Source: Oscillospiraceae bacterium (GTDB lineage: Bacteria > Bacillota > Clostridia > Oscillospirales > Ruminococcaceae). From it: a stretch of DNA of 22,470 nt. The stretch spans positions 1 through 22,470 of the forward strand of contig JAQXFT010000124.1 of NCBI GenBank assembly GCA_029005335.1, given 5' to 3'. Positions 1-6,496 of this stretch are shown piece by piece. Each line of letters opens with the position of its first letter. The first letter of the stretch is position 1. The translations under genes and the position numbers were made by a program. Below the pieces are notes generated by a model. It was not told where the DNA came from, did not search any database, and saw only the letters and a list, made by a program, of their open reading frames with translations.

Positions 1-148
1 TCATCCCACAATCTTCATTTTCCAGCATCTCGTGCGTTTTTGAATTTACGAATGATTTAAGAGCATCCATTTGACTAAATCCATACTTCTCAGCTATCAT
101 CATAACCACTTCATTATCATAATAAGCAACAATTTCCGGCTGTCCGTT
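1..148 (-). CDS. Partial unknown protein, fragment cut at both ends
   Basis: Reading the minus strand from about 148 to the left edge gives an open frame of about 49 codons. It contains VVMMIAEKYGFSQMDALKSF followed by VNSKTHEMLENEDCGM, which looks like real helical coding sequence. The nearest ATG codons are at 103 and 100 and neither has a convincing ribosome-binding site, so the true N-terminus is probably missing. The frame meets a stop just beyond 148, exactly where the iorA coding sequence begins on the other strand. I do not recognise the family; it resembles small accessory proteins of Clostridia, but that is an impression only. Its abrupt abutment to iorA suggests a rearrangement or a chimeric join. 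Confidence 0.4.
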
Positions 149-358
149 ATTATATCACGCCGTCCGTGTGCATTGCTGAAATATGTTAAGCATAAGCCGT
201 CACTTAAAGTTGATTCGGAAAAATGCAAGGGCTGTAAAATGTGCATGAAGCTCGGCTGTCCTGCTATATCAATAAAGGACGGAAAAGCCGTTATTGACCA
301 TACCCAGTGCGTTGGCTGTGGAATATGTCAGGAAATGTGCAAATTTGACGCTATATGA
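71..358 (+). CDS. iorA: Indolepyruvate ferredoxin oxidoreductase alpha subunit, C-terminal fragment only
   Basis: Only the stretch from about 143 to 358 is IorA-like. It reads SVIISRRPCALLKYVK and then two [4Fe-4S] motifs: C-x2-C-x2-C-x4-C-P (KCKGCKMCMKLGCP) and C-x2-C-x2-C-x3-C (QCVGCGICQEMC), ending in FDAI. This is the usual tail of IorA, which with IorB oxidatively decarboxylates arylpyruvates to aryl-CoA using ferredoxin. IorA is normally about 580-600 residues with thiamine-diphosphate domains before this tail; these are absent. The frame is closed by a stop at 41-43, and codons 71-142 have no IorA character, so the ATG at 71 is fortuitous. It is either a truncated gene or an artefact of a chimeric join. 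iorB lies 495 bases downstream on the same strand. Confidence 0.75.
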   Translation: MTKSILLSYHHNHFIIIISNNFRLSVIISRRPCALLKYVKHKPSLKVDSEKCKGCKMCMKLGCPAISIKDGKAVIDHTQCVGCGICQEMCKFDAI

Positions 359-366
359 TTTGTCAG

Positions 367-383
367 AGGGGACTCCGTCCCCT
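367..383 (+). repeat. GC-rich hairpin of an intergenic repeat-like element
   Basis: AGGGGAC-TCC-GTCCCCT forms a perfect 7-bp stem with a 3-base loop just after the iorA stop. With the second hairpin at 399-420 it makes a compact two-hairpin element. From memory, similar paired hairpins recur between genes in Ruminococcus-type genomes; no second copy lies in this window. Confidence 0.5.
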
Positions 384-398
384 CCCGAACCTCCCCTG

Positions 399-420
399 CA
401 AGCCTTTTGAAAAAGGCTTG
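399..420 (+). repeat. 10-bp perfect inverted repeat, second half of the intergenic element
   Basis: CAAGCCTTTT-GA-AAAAGGCTTG is a perfect 10-bp inverted repeat with a 2-base centre. It is followed after nine bases by a run of six or more T (from about 430). It could act as a weak terminator or RNA-processing site between iorA and the 452-838 gene, but the T run is too far away for a standard intrinsic terminator. Best read as part of a dispersed repeat. Confidence 0.55.
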
Positions 421-451
421 ACCGAAAACTTTTTTACAAAGGTGATTTTTT

Positions 452-838
452 ATGGAAAATGAAATTTATAAAGCTTTTGCAGAATGGCTTGACAATCTGC
501 TTGAACAGGATATGCCCGAAAATACCAAGGCTTATAACTTCAATCTATATGAGGAGGAGGACGAAACATACGGCATACAGCTTATAGCCTCTGATGAATT
601 TGATGAAAATGACGGCGGAGAATGGGCTTGTTCGGAAATATATTCCTCCGAAGAAGATATTTTCTATATCGACCACTCAGACGAAAAAAATGCTGACCGT
701 CAGAGAGGTATGAACTTTATATGCGGTCTGATAAAAGAATATCTCGAAAGCGGAGAATATTCCGCCAAACTAAAAAAATCAGATGCTGTCGGTGCAGGAT
801 TCGTTGACGGCGATATTGAAATCTTATTTAAAAAATAA
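452..838 (+). CDS. Small acidic protein of unknown function
   Basis: This 128-residue protein is not assigned to a family. It is strongly acidic (runs such as EEEDE and SDEFDENDGGE), has no signal peptide or membrane segment, and ends in a hydrophobic strand-like tail (VGAGFVDGDIEILFKK). The ribosome-binding site AAAGGTG (438-444) fits the ATG at 452. It sits between the iorA tail and iorB, which are normally adjacent, and iorB starts only 14 bases after its stop, so it is probably co-transcribed with iorB and paaK. The alpha/beta layout and acidity recall small immunity-type proteins, but nothing here supports a specific function. The repeat-like element just upstream suggests that this segment was inserted into the operon. 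Confidence 0.8.
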   Translation: MENEIYKAFAEWLDNLLEQDMPENTKAYNFNLYEEEDETYGIQLIASDEFDENDGGEWACSEIYSSEEDIFYIDHSDEKNADRQRGMNFICGLIKEYLESGEYSAKLKKSDAVGAGFVDGDIEILFKK

Positions 839-852
839 ATCAGGAGGATTTT

Positions 853-1431
853 ATGGATACTAAATCTGTTATGATAGTCGGAGTAGGCGGACAGGGTTCA
901 CTGCTTGCTTCAAGAATTCTGGGAAACGTACTTTTAAATCAGGGCTTTGACGTAAAAGTCAGTGAAGTTCATGGAATGTCGCAGAGAGGCGGTTCTGTTG
1001 TTACATACGTAAAATACGGAGAAAAAGTTTACTCCCCTGTTATAGAAAAAGGCGAGGCTGATATAATCATATCATTTGAAGAACTTGAATCCGCAAGATG
1101 GATTCCGTATCTTAAAAAAGGCGGTCATCTGATTACATCAGTTCAGAAAATAGACCCTATGCCCGTAATCACAGGAAATATGAAATATCCAGAAGATATT
1201 AACGGAAAAATAAGCAATCTCGGAATCGATATTATATCCGTTGACGCTCTCGGACTTGCTGAACAGGCTGGTACTTCAAAGGCTTCAAATGTTGTGCTTA
1301 TGGGCGTATTATCCACTAAAATGGGCTTTGATGAATCAGTATGGCAGAACGCTCTTGAACAGTGTGTACCTGCAAAATTTCTTGAACTGAATAAAAAAGC
1401 ATTCGCTCTCGGAGCAGAAAGCGTATGCTGA
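853..1431 (+). CDS. iorB: Indolepyruvate ferredoxin oxidoreductase beta subunit
   Basis: This is a 192-residue protein of the 2-oxoacid:ferredoxin oxidoreductase gamma-type fold. Near the N-terminus is GVGGQGSLLASRIL (about residues 10-23), then SEVHGMSQRGGSV, both hallmarks of IorB. With IorA it converts indolepyruvate, phenylpyruvate or hydroxyphenylpyruvate to the aryl-CoA with ferredoxin as electron acceptor, and it can run in reverse to build aromatic amino acids from arylacetates. The length matches the family, and AGGAGG (842-847) precedes the ATG ideally. The arylacetate ligase gene follows 34 bases downstream, so the two probably share one transcript. The complete IorA partner is not in the window; only its tail lies upstream. 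Confidence 0.93.
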   Translation: MDTKSVMIVGVGGQGSLLASRILGNVLLNQGFDVKVSEVHGMSQRGGSVVTYVKYGEKVYSPVIEKGEADIIISFEELESARWIPYLKKGGHLITSVQKIDPMPVITGNMKYPEDINGKISNLGIDIISVDALGLAEQAGTSKASNVVLMGVLSTKMGFDESVWQNALEQCVPAKFLELNKKAFALGAESVC

Positions 1432-1465
1432 AAAAATAATAAAATAAAAGTGAGGTATAAAACCA

Positions 1466-2758
1466 ATGGAAAATTACTGGAACAAGGAAATTGAATGTAT
1501 GTCCCGTGAGGATATGAAAAAATTACAGGACGAACGTCTTGTCGCTCAGGTTAAGCATGTTTATGAAAACGTCCCCTATTACAGGAATCTTATGGACAAA
1601 AAGGGAGTTACTCCTGATGATATAAAATCTACTGAGGATTTGCACAAGCTTCCTTTTCTGACTAAAAACGATTTGCGTGAGGCTTACCCTTATGGACTTC
1701 TCGCAAAGCCTCTTTCCGAATGTGTAAGAATCCAGTCCACAAGCGGTACTACCGGAAAAAGAGTTGTAGCTTTCTATACTCAGAATGATATTGACCTCTG
1801 GGAAGATTGCTGTGCAAGAGCTATTGTTGCTACAGGCGGTACTAAAGAAGATGTATGTCAGGTATGCTATGGATACGGTCTTTTCACAGGAGGCCCCGGT
1901 CTGAACGGCGGTTCACATAAAGTAGGCTGTCTGACGCTTCCGATGTCGTCAGGAAATACTGAGAGACAGATTCAGTTCATGAGAGATTTAGGCTCAACTA
2001 TTCTCTGCTGTACTCCGTCATATGCTGCATATATCGGCGAAACCCTCCACGAAATGGGCTTTACTACTGATGATATAAAGCTCAGGGCAGGTATATTCGG
2101 TGCAGAGCCATGGACAGAAGAAATGCGTCACGAAATCGAAAACCTCCTCGGAATCAAAGCTTATGATATTTACGGTCTCACTGAAACAAGCGGCCCCGGA
2201 GTTGCTTTTGAATGTTCCGAACAGTCAGGTATGCACATAAACGAAGACCACTTTATTCCCGAAATTATCGACCCCGATACCGGCGAAGTGCTTCCCGAAG
2301 GCTCTAAGGGCGAACTCGTATTCACAAGCATTACTAAAGAAGCATTCCCGCTTCTCCGTTACAGAACACGTGATATATGCGTACTCACAAGAGAAAAATG
2401 CTCCTGCGGAAGAACTCTTATAAAAATGTGCAAGCCTATGGGAAGAAGCGATGATATGCTCATTATCAGAGGTGTAAACGTTTTCCCGTCACAGATTGAA
2501 ACTGTTCTCATCAATAAAGGCTACTCACTCAACTATCAGATTGAAGTCGACCGTGTCAACAATACTGATACTCTCGACATTAATATCGAAATGAAGCCTG
2601 AACAATCCGAAAATATTCCTGCTGAAGAAAAGAAGCTCGCTTCCGCTATCAAAACTATGCTCGGAATAAGCCCTAAGGTACACCTCGTTCCGGAAAAATC
2701 TATAACAAGAAGTGAGGGAAAAGCCGTACGTGTTGTCGATAAACGTAAGCTTCACTAA
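1466..2758 (+). CDS. paaK: Phenylacetate-CoA ligase family protein
   Basis: This 430-residue adenylate-forming enzyme activates an arylacetate (phenylacetate or indoleacetate) with ATP and CoA. The phosphate-binding loop is STSGTTGK (91-98), the second core motif YGLTETSG (236-243), the hinge GRSDD (326-330) followed by RGVNVFPSQIE, and the C-terminal lysine lies in GKAVRV (K419). The length and the short C-terminal lid are typical of PaaK rather than general acyl-CoA synthetases. GAGG (1452-1455) precedes the ATG. Its place directly after iorB supports arylacetate and arylpyruvate interconversion. In rumen bacteria this pairing is known to let cells make phenylalanine or tryptophan from phenylacetate or indoleacetate; the direction used here is inference. 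Confidence 0.92.
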   Translation: MENYWNKEIECMSREDMKKLQDERLVAQVKHVYENVPYYRNLMDKKGVTPDDIKSTEDLHKLPFLTKNDLREAYPYGLLAKPLSECVRIQSTSGTTGKRVVAFYTQNDIDLWEDCCARAIVATGGTKEDVCQVCYGYGLFTGGPGLNGGSHKVGCLTLPMSSGNTERQIQFMRDLGSTILCCTPSYAAYIGETLHEMGFTTDDIKLRAGIFGAEPWTEEMRHEIENLLGIKAYDIYGLTETSGPGVAFECSEQSGMHINEDHFIPEIIDPDTGEVLPEGSKGELVFTSITKEAFPLLRYRTRDICVLTREKCSCGRTLIKMCKPMGRSDDMLIIRGVNVFPSQIETVLINKGYSLNYQIEVDRVNNTDTLDINIEMKPEQSENIPAEEKKLASAIKTMLGISPKVHLVPEKSITRSEGKAVRVVDKRKLH

Positions 2759-2788
2759 AAATTTTTCGTAAATTATTCCGAAAAACAC

Positions 2789-2816
2789 TTGACAATTCTC
2801 TGAAATATTGTATAAT
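2789..2816 (+). promoter_or_regulatory. Consensus sigma-A promoter for the zinc-ribbon gene
   Basis: TTGACA (2789-2794) and TATAAT (2811-2816) are both perfect hexamers separated by 16 bases. Transcription should start near 2823, leaving about 44 bases before the ATG at 2867. It isolates the zinc-ribbon gene from the upstream ior-paaK operon. Confidence 0.9.
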
Positions 2817-2866
2817 TATAAGTAAGAAATATTTTTTTTCAAATATATAAACGGGAGTGATTTAAA

Positions 2867-3301
2867 ATGGGCATTATCGAAAAATTCAATGATGTCAGCA
2901 AAATGGCTAACGACAAAGCCAAAAACATAAGCGAGGCTAACAACCTTAAAAGAAAAATCCTCTACGAGGAAGAAAGAATCGTTGAGATTTTCGCAGATAT
3001 CGGTAAAAAATACTACAAGAATCCCAACGAAGACCCTAACGTTTTCCGTGTTCTCTGTGAGGATATCGACACCAGAAGAAGAAGAATCAAAAGAATGCGT
3101 TTTGAGCTGAACGAAATCAGAGGATACAAAATCTGCCCGAAATGCAATTCTGAGGTTAAGGACAATTTCCAGTTCTGTGGCGTATGCGGTGCAAGACTTC
3201 CTGACCCTGAGGACGAGGATTTCACATCTCTCGAAACTAACGACTACTATACAGAAAACAGTGACAACTTCTTCAACGCTGATTCAACCAAGACATATTA
3301 A
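2867..3301 (+). CDS. Zinc-ribbon domain protein
   Basis: A 144-residue soluble protein. Residues 1-85 are charged and helical, probably a coiled coil, with a very basic patch RRRRIKRMR near residues 70-78. A four-cysteine zinc ribbon follows (C90, C93, C104, C107: CPKC...CGVCG), and the tail is acidic and low in complexity. The domain order matches small clostridial zinc-ribbon proteins of unknown role; nucleic-acid or protein binding is possible. It has GGGAGTGA before the ATG, a perfect promoter upstream and a strong terminator downstream, so it is probably a well-expressed single-gene unit. No partner is evident from the neighbours. Confidence 0.85.
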   Translation: MGIIEKFNDVSKMANDKAKNISEANNLKRKILYEEERIVEIFADIGKKYYKNPNEDPNVFRVLCEDIDTRRRRIKRMRFELNEIRGYKICPKCNSEVKDNFQFCGVCGARLPDPEDEDFTSLETNDYYTENSDNFFNADSTKTY

Positions 3302-3313
3302 TCTTTTTTTCCC

Positions 3314-3349
3314 GACTGCTCGGATTTCTTTTCGGGCAGTCTTTTTTTT
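3314..3349 (+). terminator. Intrinsic terminator after the zinc-ribbon gene
   Basis: GACTGC (from 3314) pairs with GCAGTC (to 3341), and the stem continues inward with two G-T pairs to about 11 bp, followed by eight T (3342-3349). The next gene's Shine-Dalgarno GGAGG begins at 3350, directly after the T run. Confidence 0.9.
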
Positions 3350-3358
3350 GGAGGTTAG

Positions 3359-4690
3359 ATGAATTTTATTAAAAACCTTATATCATTGATGTTGCTGATG
3401 ATTTTCTTCAACTCTGTATTTATATGCAGTCTTACAGATTTCAGCTTAATCATAAAAATCCTGCTTATTGTTATATCATCATCTGCATACTTTTTTATAA
3501 ATTTCAAAGCTCCGGAAATCGGACAGGATTCAAAAAAGCTCAGATATCTTAATCACGGCTGTAATCTTATAATGCTATCCGGATATGCTTCACTTCCCGA
3601 AACTGCTCTTACTGTTGCATTATGCTTAAAAACTGATGCTTCTGTAATCAGCATAATTATAAATTCAGTTTTCTCAGGAATATTTATACTCGCTATGACG
3701 TTCAATGGTATAATCCGGACTGCTTTAACATCAAAGCAGATAAAATTTATATGGTATATATTATTAATCCTGATGTGGTATATCCCACCTGTAAATATAA
3801 TTATTTTCAGACATTTCTACAAAACCGGAAAGCGTGAATTACGGTTTGAGACTGCACGCCTTGACCTCGAAAAAGTCCGTGCTGAAAATTCCGTATGCCA
3901 TACAAAATACCCTATACTTATGGTTCACGGAATATTTTTCCGTGACTGGCAGTATTTCAACTACTGGGGAAGAGTCCCGAACGCTCTCATTGCAAACGGT
4001 GCGGAAATCTATTACGGAAATCAGCAGTCCGCAAAATCAGTAGCGGAAAGTGCAGAGGAACTTAAACAGCGTATCCTTGAAGTCATTCGGGAATCAGGTG
4101 CTGAAAAGGTAAATATTATCGCACATTCAAAGGGCGGTCTTGATTCACGCTACGCTATAAGTAACCTCGGCATGGACAAATATGTTGCATCACTCACAAC
4201 TATAAATACTCCGCACAAGGGCTGTGATTTTGTTGATAATCTGCTGAATTTATTTCCCGAAAGCTTTATAAATTTTGTTGCGGAAAAATATAACAGAATA
4301 TTCTCAAAGCTGGGAGATAATTCACCTGATTTTCTTTCCGGAATACTCGACCTCAGAGCCTCATTCTGCAAAAAGCTTGATGAATCACTCCCCGATTCTC
4401 CCGATATATTCTATCAGAGCTATATGTCAGAAATGAAAAATTTCTTTTCCGCCGGTATTCCTCTTAATATAGGATATCTGCTTATTAAAAAATGCAATGG
4501 CTGTAATGATGGTCTTGTATGGGTTGAATCAGCAAGACACGGTGAAAATTTTACACTTATTCAGAATAAGCTCCCAAGAGGTATCTCACACGGAGATATG
4601 ATTGATTTATTCCGTGAAAATATAAAAGGCTTCGATATACGTGAATTTTATATAAATATTGTCCGGAATTTAAAAAATATGGGACTCTGA
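3359..4690 (+). CDS. Membrane-anchored alpha/beta-hydrolase (lipase-like)
   Basis: This 443-residue protein has about 4-5 hydrophobic segments in residues 1-150, then a lipase-type alpha/beta-hydrolase domain. The oxyanion region is PILMVHGIFFRDW, and the nucleophile motif AHSKGG has Ser257. A likely triad is completed by Asp384 (CNDGLV) and His411 (GISHGD). The local order NIIAHSKGGLDSRY then NTPHKG is typical of bacterial triacylglycerol lipase and PGAP1-like esterases. The substrate is unknown; the membrane half suggests action on lipids or lipid-linked molecules. GGAGG (3350-3354) fits the ATG. No clear promoter lies between the preceding terminator and this gene, so expression may depend on readthrough. 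Family call good, function uncertain. Confidence 0.82.
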   Translation: MNFIKNLISLMLLMIFFNSVFICSLTDFSLIIKILLIVISSSAYFFINFKAPEIGQDSKKLRYLNHGCNLIMLSGYASLPETALTVALCLKTDASVISIIINSVFSGIFILAMTFNGIIRTALTSKQIKFIWYILLILMWYIPPVNIIIFRHFYKTGKRELRFETARLDLEKVRAENSVCHTKYPILMVHGIFFRDWQYFNYWGRVPNALIANGAEIYYGNQQSAKSVAESAEELKQRILEVIRESGAEKVNIIAHSKGGLDSRYAISNLGMDKYVASLTTINTPHKGCDFVDNLLNLFPESFINFVAEKYNRIFSKLGDNSPDFLSGILDLRASFCKKLDESLPDSPDIFYQSYMSEMKNFFSAGIPLNIGYLLIKKCNGCNDGLVWVESARHGENFTLIQNKLPRGISHGDMIDLFRENIKGFDIREFYINIVRNLKNMGL

Positions 4691-4716
4691 AGAATTTTTT
4701 GTTCACACTTTCTTAA

Positions 4717-4745
4717 TTGATTCCGGATATTTTTTATGATATAAT
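4717..4745 (+). promoter_or_regulatory. Plus-strand promoter antisense to the CmpB-like gene, possibly driving rmuC
   Basis: TTGATT (4717-4722), a 17-base spacer and TATAAT (4740-4745) preceded by TG (extended -10). It points towards higher coordinates, so a transcript starting near 4752 would run antisense across the whole minus-strand gene (4749-5141) before reaching rmuC at 5207. No plus-strand terminator is visible in between. Confidence 0.65.
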
Positions 4746-4748
4746 ATA

Positions 4749-5141
4749 TCAGATAAAACAATCCCGCCTCAACTGGTCATGTATAAACCTGCATAAAAAA
4801 TATGCCGGTATGCATAGTATAAACCATGCAAGCGTAAACGGAAGGCATATCTGTCCCATTACATTCAGCGGTACTTCTGAATAGTCCCATACATTCCACT
4901 CAAGAAATCTGTTTACAATCAGACCTACAAAAAATTCCGTTGATGTAATAAATATTGCACCTATAAAACAGCTCTTTATAAGCGTTATGCCTGAACTGCT
5001 GTTTATCAGATAAAGTATCATAAGTACAATTCCGCCGGTCAGTCCCATTGTCCAGTGAGTGTACCCCCTGTTTATTATCTCAATCATGCTGTATATGAAA
5101 AATCCCATTAAAAATGATATAGAAAATTCTGCTGTCTTCAT
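4749..5141 (-). CDS. Small membrane protein, ABC_trans_CmpB (putative ABC-transporter type IV) family
   Basis: A 130-residue integral membrane protein with about four hydrophobic segments. The conserved block ending in NRFLEWNVWDYSEVPLNVMG and then QICLPFTLAW matches the PF06541-type family found in many Firmicutes; its biochemical role is not established. The start is set at 5141 because AAGGAG (5149-5154) sits seven bases upstream of the ATG. The frame stays open to 5192, but that longer start lies inside the promoter and lacks a ribosome-binding site. The gene converges on the lipase-like gene and diverges from rmuC. A plus-strand promoter beyond its 3' end may produce antisense RNA across it. 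Confidence 0.8.
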   Translation of the reverse strand: MKTAEFSISFLMGFFIYSMIEIINRGYTHWTMGLTGGIVLMILYLINSSSGITLIKSCFIGAIFITSTEFFVGLIVNRFLEWNVWDYSEVPLNVMGQICLPFTLAWFILCIPAYFLCRFIHDQLRRDCFI

Positions 5142-5162
5142 AAACTCACTCCTTATGGATTT

Positions 5163-5192
5163 ATTATATACATATTGAAAATTTATATTCAA
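5163..5192 (-). promoter_or_regulatory. Promoter of the CmpB-like membrane gene
   Basis: On the minus strand TTGAAT (5187-5192), an 18-base spacer and TATAAT (5163-5168) precede the ATG at 5141 with a leader of only about 15 bases. The -35 region overlaps the rmuC ribosome-binding region on the other strand (AAAGGA, from 5191). Confidence 0.65.
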
Positions 5193-5206
5193 AGGATTTT
5201 TTTCAG

Positions 5207-6487
5207 ATGACTGATATTATAATTATAATACTTCTTGTTGCTGTCATAATTCTGCTTTTAATGCTTATTTCAAAAAAATCAGATTCTCAGATAAATACTT
5301 TTTTAGAAAAGCAGTATAATAATCTGAGAAAGGATATTTCATCTTCAAATCATGATAATATCCGCTCATTCGGAGAAATAGTTTCCGGAAATCAGAAAAA
5401 TCTCAATGATATAATCTCGTCCCAGCTGAAAATTATCAGCGATAATCTCGACGAAAAACAAAATACTTCCCTGACTATGTTCACAAGAATGAACTCCCTG
5501 ACTGAACAGCGATTCAATACTTTTACTGCCGATACCGAAAAAAAACTCGAAAATATAAAGCTTTCAGTACAAAATGGATTATCCGATATTCAGGCTGATA
5601 CAGATGCAAGACTGAATCAGATTCAGGACATAGTTGAAGAAAAACTTCAGAAAACCCTTGATACAAAAATTTCCCGGTCTTTTTCCGATGTCAGTATTCG
5701 TCTGGAAAAAGTATATAAAGAACTCGGAGAAGTTCAGAGTATTGCCTCCGGAGTATCCGACCTGAAAAAAATTCTTACAAATGTAAAATCAAGAGGTATT
5801 CTCGGTGAACTTCAGTTAAGAAATATTCTTCAGGAAACTCTCTCTCCCTCACAGTATATCGAAAATGCCAGAATTAAATCAGGATTCGTTGAATTTGCCG
5901 TCATTATTCCTGCCGAAAATGATGAACACATACTTCTTCCTGTAGATTCAAAATTTCCTGCCGATACCTATATGCATTTCAGAGATGCCCTTGAAAACGG
6001 AGACAAATCAGAAATTACCGAAACCAGAAAAAATCTTATAGCACGCTTTAAATCAGAAGCTAAGGATATTTATTCAAAATATATAAATCCTCCCGAAACT
6101 ACCGACTTTGCTGTAATGTTTCTGCCCTTTGAGGGTCTCTATGCCGAGGCTGTCAACTGCGGTATGATTGAAGCTTTACAGCGTGACTATCATATAACTG
6201 TTGCAGGTCCAAGCACTATGACTGCACTTTTAAACAGTCTGCGTATGGGATTTCAGAGTATGGCTATTCAGAAGCAGAGCGACAATGTCTGGAAAGTCCT
6301 GAGTGAAGTAAAAAAAGAATTTGAAAAATTCGCTGATGCTCTCGAAAATACTCAGAAAAAATTAAATACTGCCGGCTCAGAGCTTGAAAATCTTGTCGGT
6401 ACTCGCACAAGAATGCTCCGCCGTCAGTTGCAGAATGTCGCTGAATCTGACAATAATAATCATAATAATAATCAGAATGGAGTGTAA
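5207..6487 (+). CDS. rmuC: DNA recombination protein RmuC homologue
   Basis: This 426-residue protein has one N-terminal membrane helix (about residues 3-22), a long helical coiled-coil region to about residue 190, and the RmuC nuclease-like domain. Its hallmarks are PVDSKFPADTY (245-255), FLPFEGLYAEA (305-315) and GPSTMTALLNSLRMGFQ. RmuC limits inversions and rearrangements at repeats; its C-terminal domain resembles restriction-endonuclease folds. The tail is an Asn/His/Gln repeat (about 6451-6480) of no evident function. AAAGGA (5191-5196) precedes the ATG. malQ follows nine bases after the stop, with its ribosome-binding site inside the rmuC 3' end, so the two are probably coupled even though their functions are unrelated. 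Confidence 0.93.
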   Translation: MTDIIIIILLVAVIILLLMLISKKSDSQINTFLEKQYNNLRKDISSSNHDNIRSFGEIVSGNQKNLNDIISSQLKIISDNLDEKQNTSLTMFTRMNSLTEQRFNTFTADTEKKLENIKLSVQNGLSDIQADTDARLNQIQDIVEEKLQKTLDTKISRSFSDVSIRLEKVYKELGEVQSIASGVSDLKKILTNVKSRGILGELQLRNILQETLSPSQYIENARIKSGFVEFAVIIPAENDEHILLPVDSKFPADTYMHFRDALENGDKSEITETRKNLIARFKSEAKDIYSKYINPPETTDFAVMFLPFEGLYAEAVNCGMIEALQRDYHITVAGPSTMTALLNSLRMGFQSMAIQKQSDNVWKVLSEVKKEFEKFADALENTQKKLNTAGSELENLVGTRTRMLRRQLQNVAESDNNNHNNNQNGV

Positions 6488-6496
6488 TTTTTTTCA

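Noticed and set aside
2762..2785. TTTTTCG/CGAAAAA inverted repeat as a paaK terminator
   Set aside because: The stem is almost all A-T and no T run follows; it runs directly into the next promoter.
6451..6480. AAT-rich tandem repeat as a regulatory or phase-variable tract
   Set aside because: The repeat is imperfect, in frame and at the extreme C-terminus of RmuC, encoding a harmless Asn/His/Gln tail.
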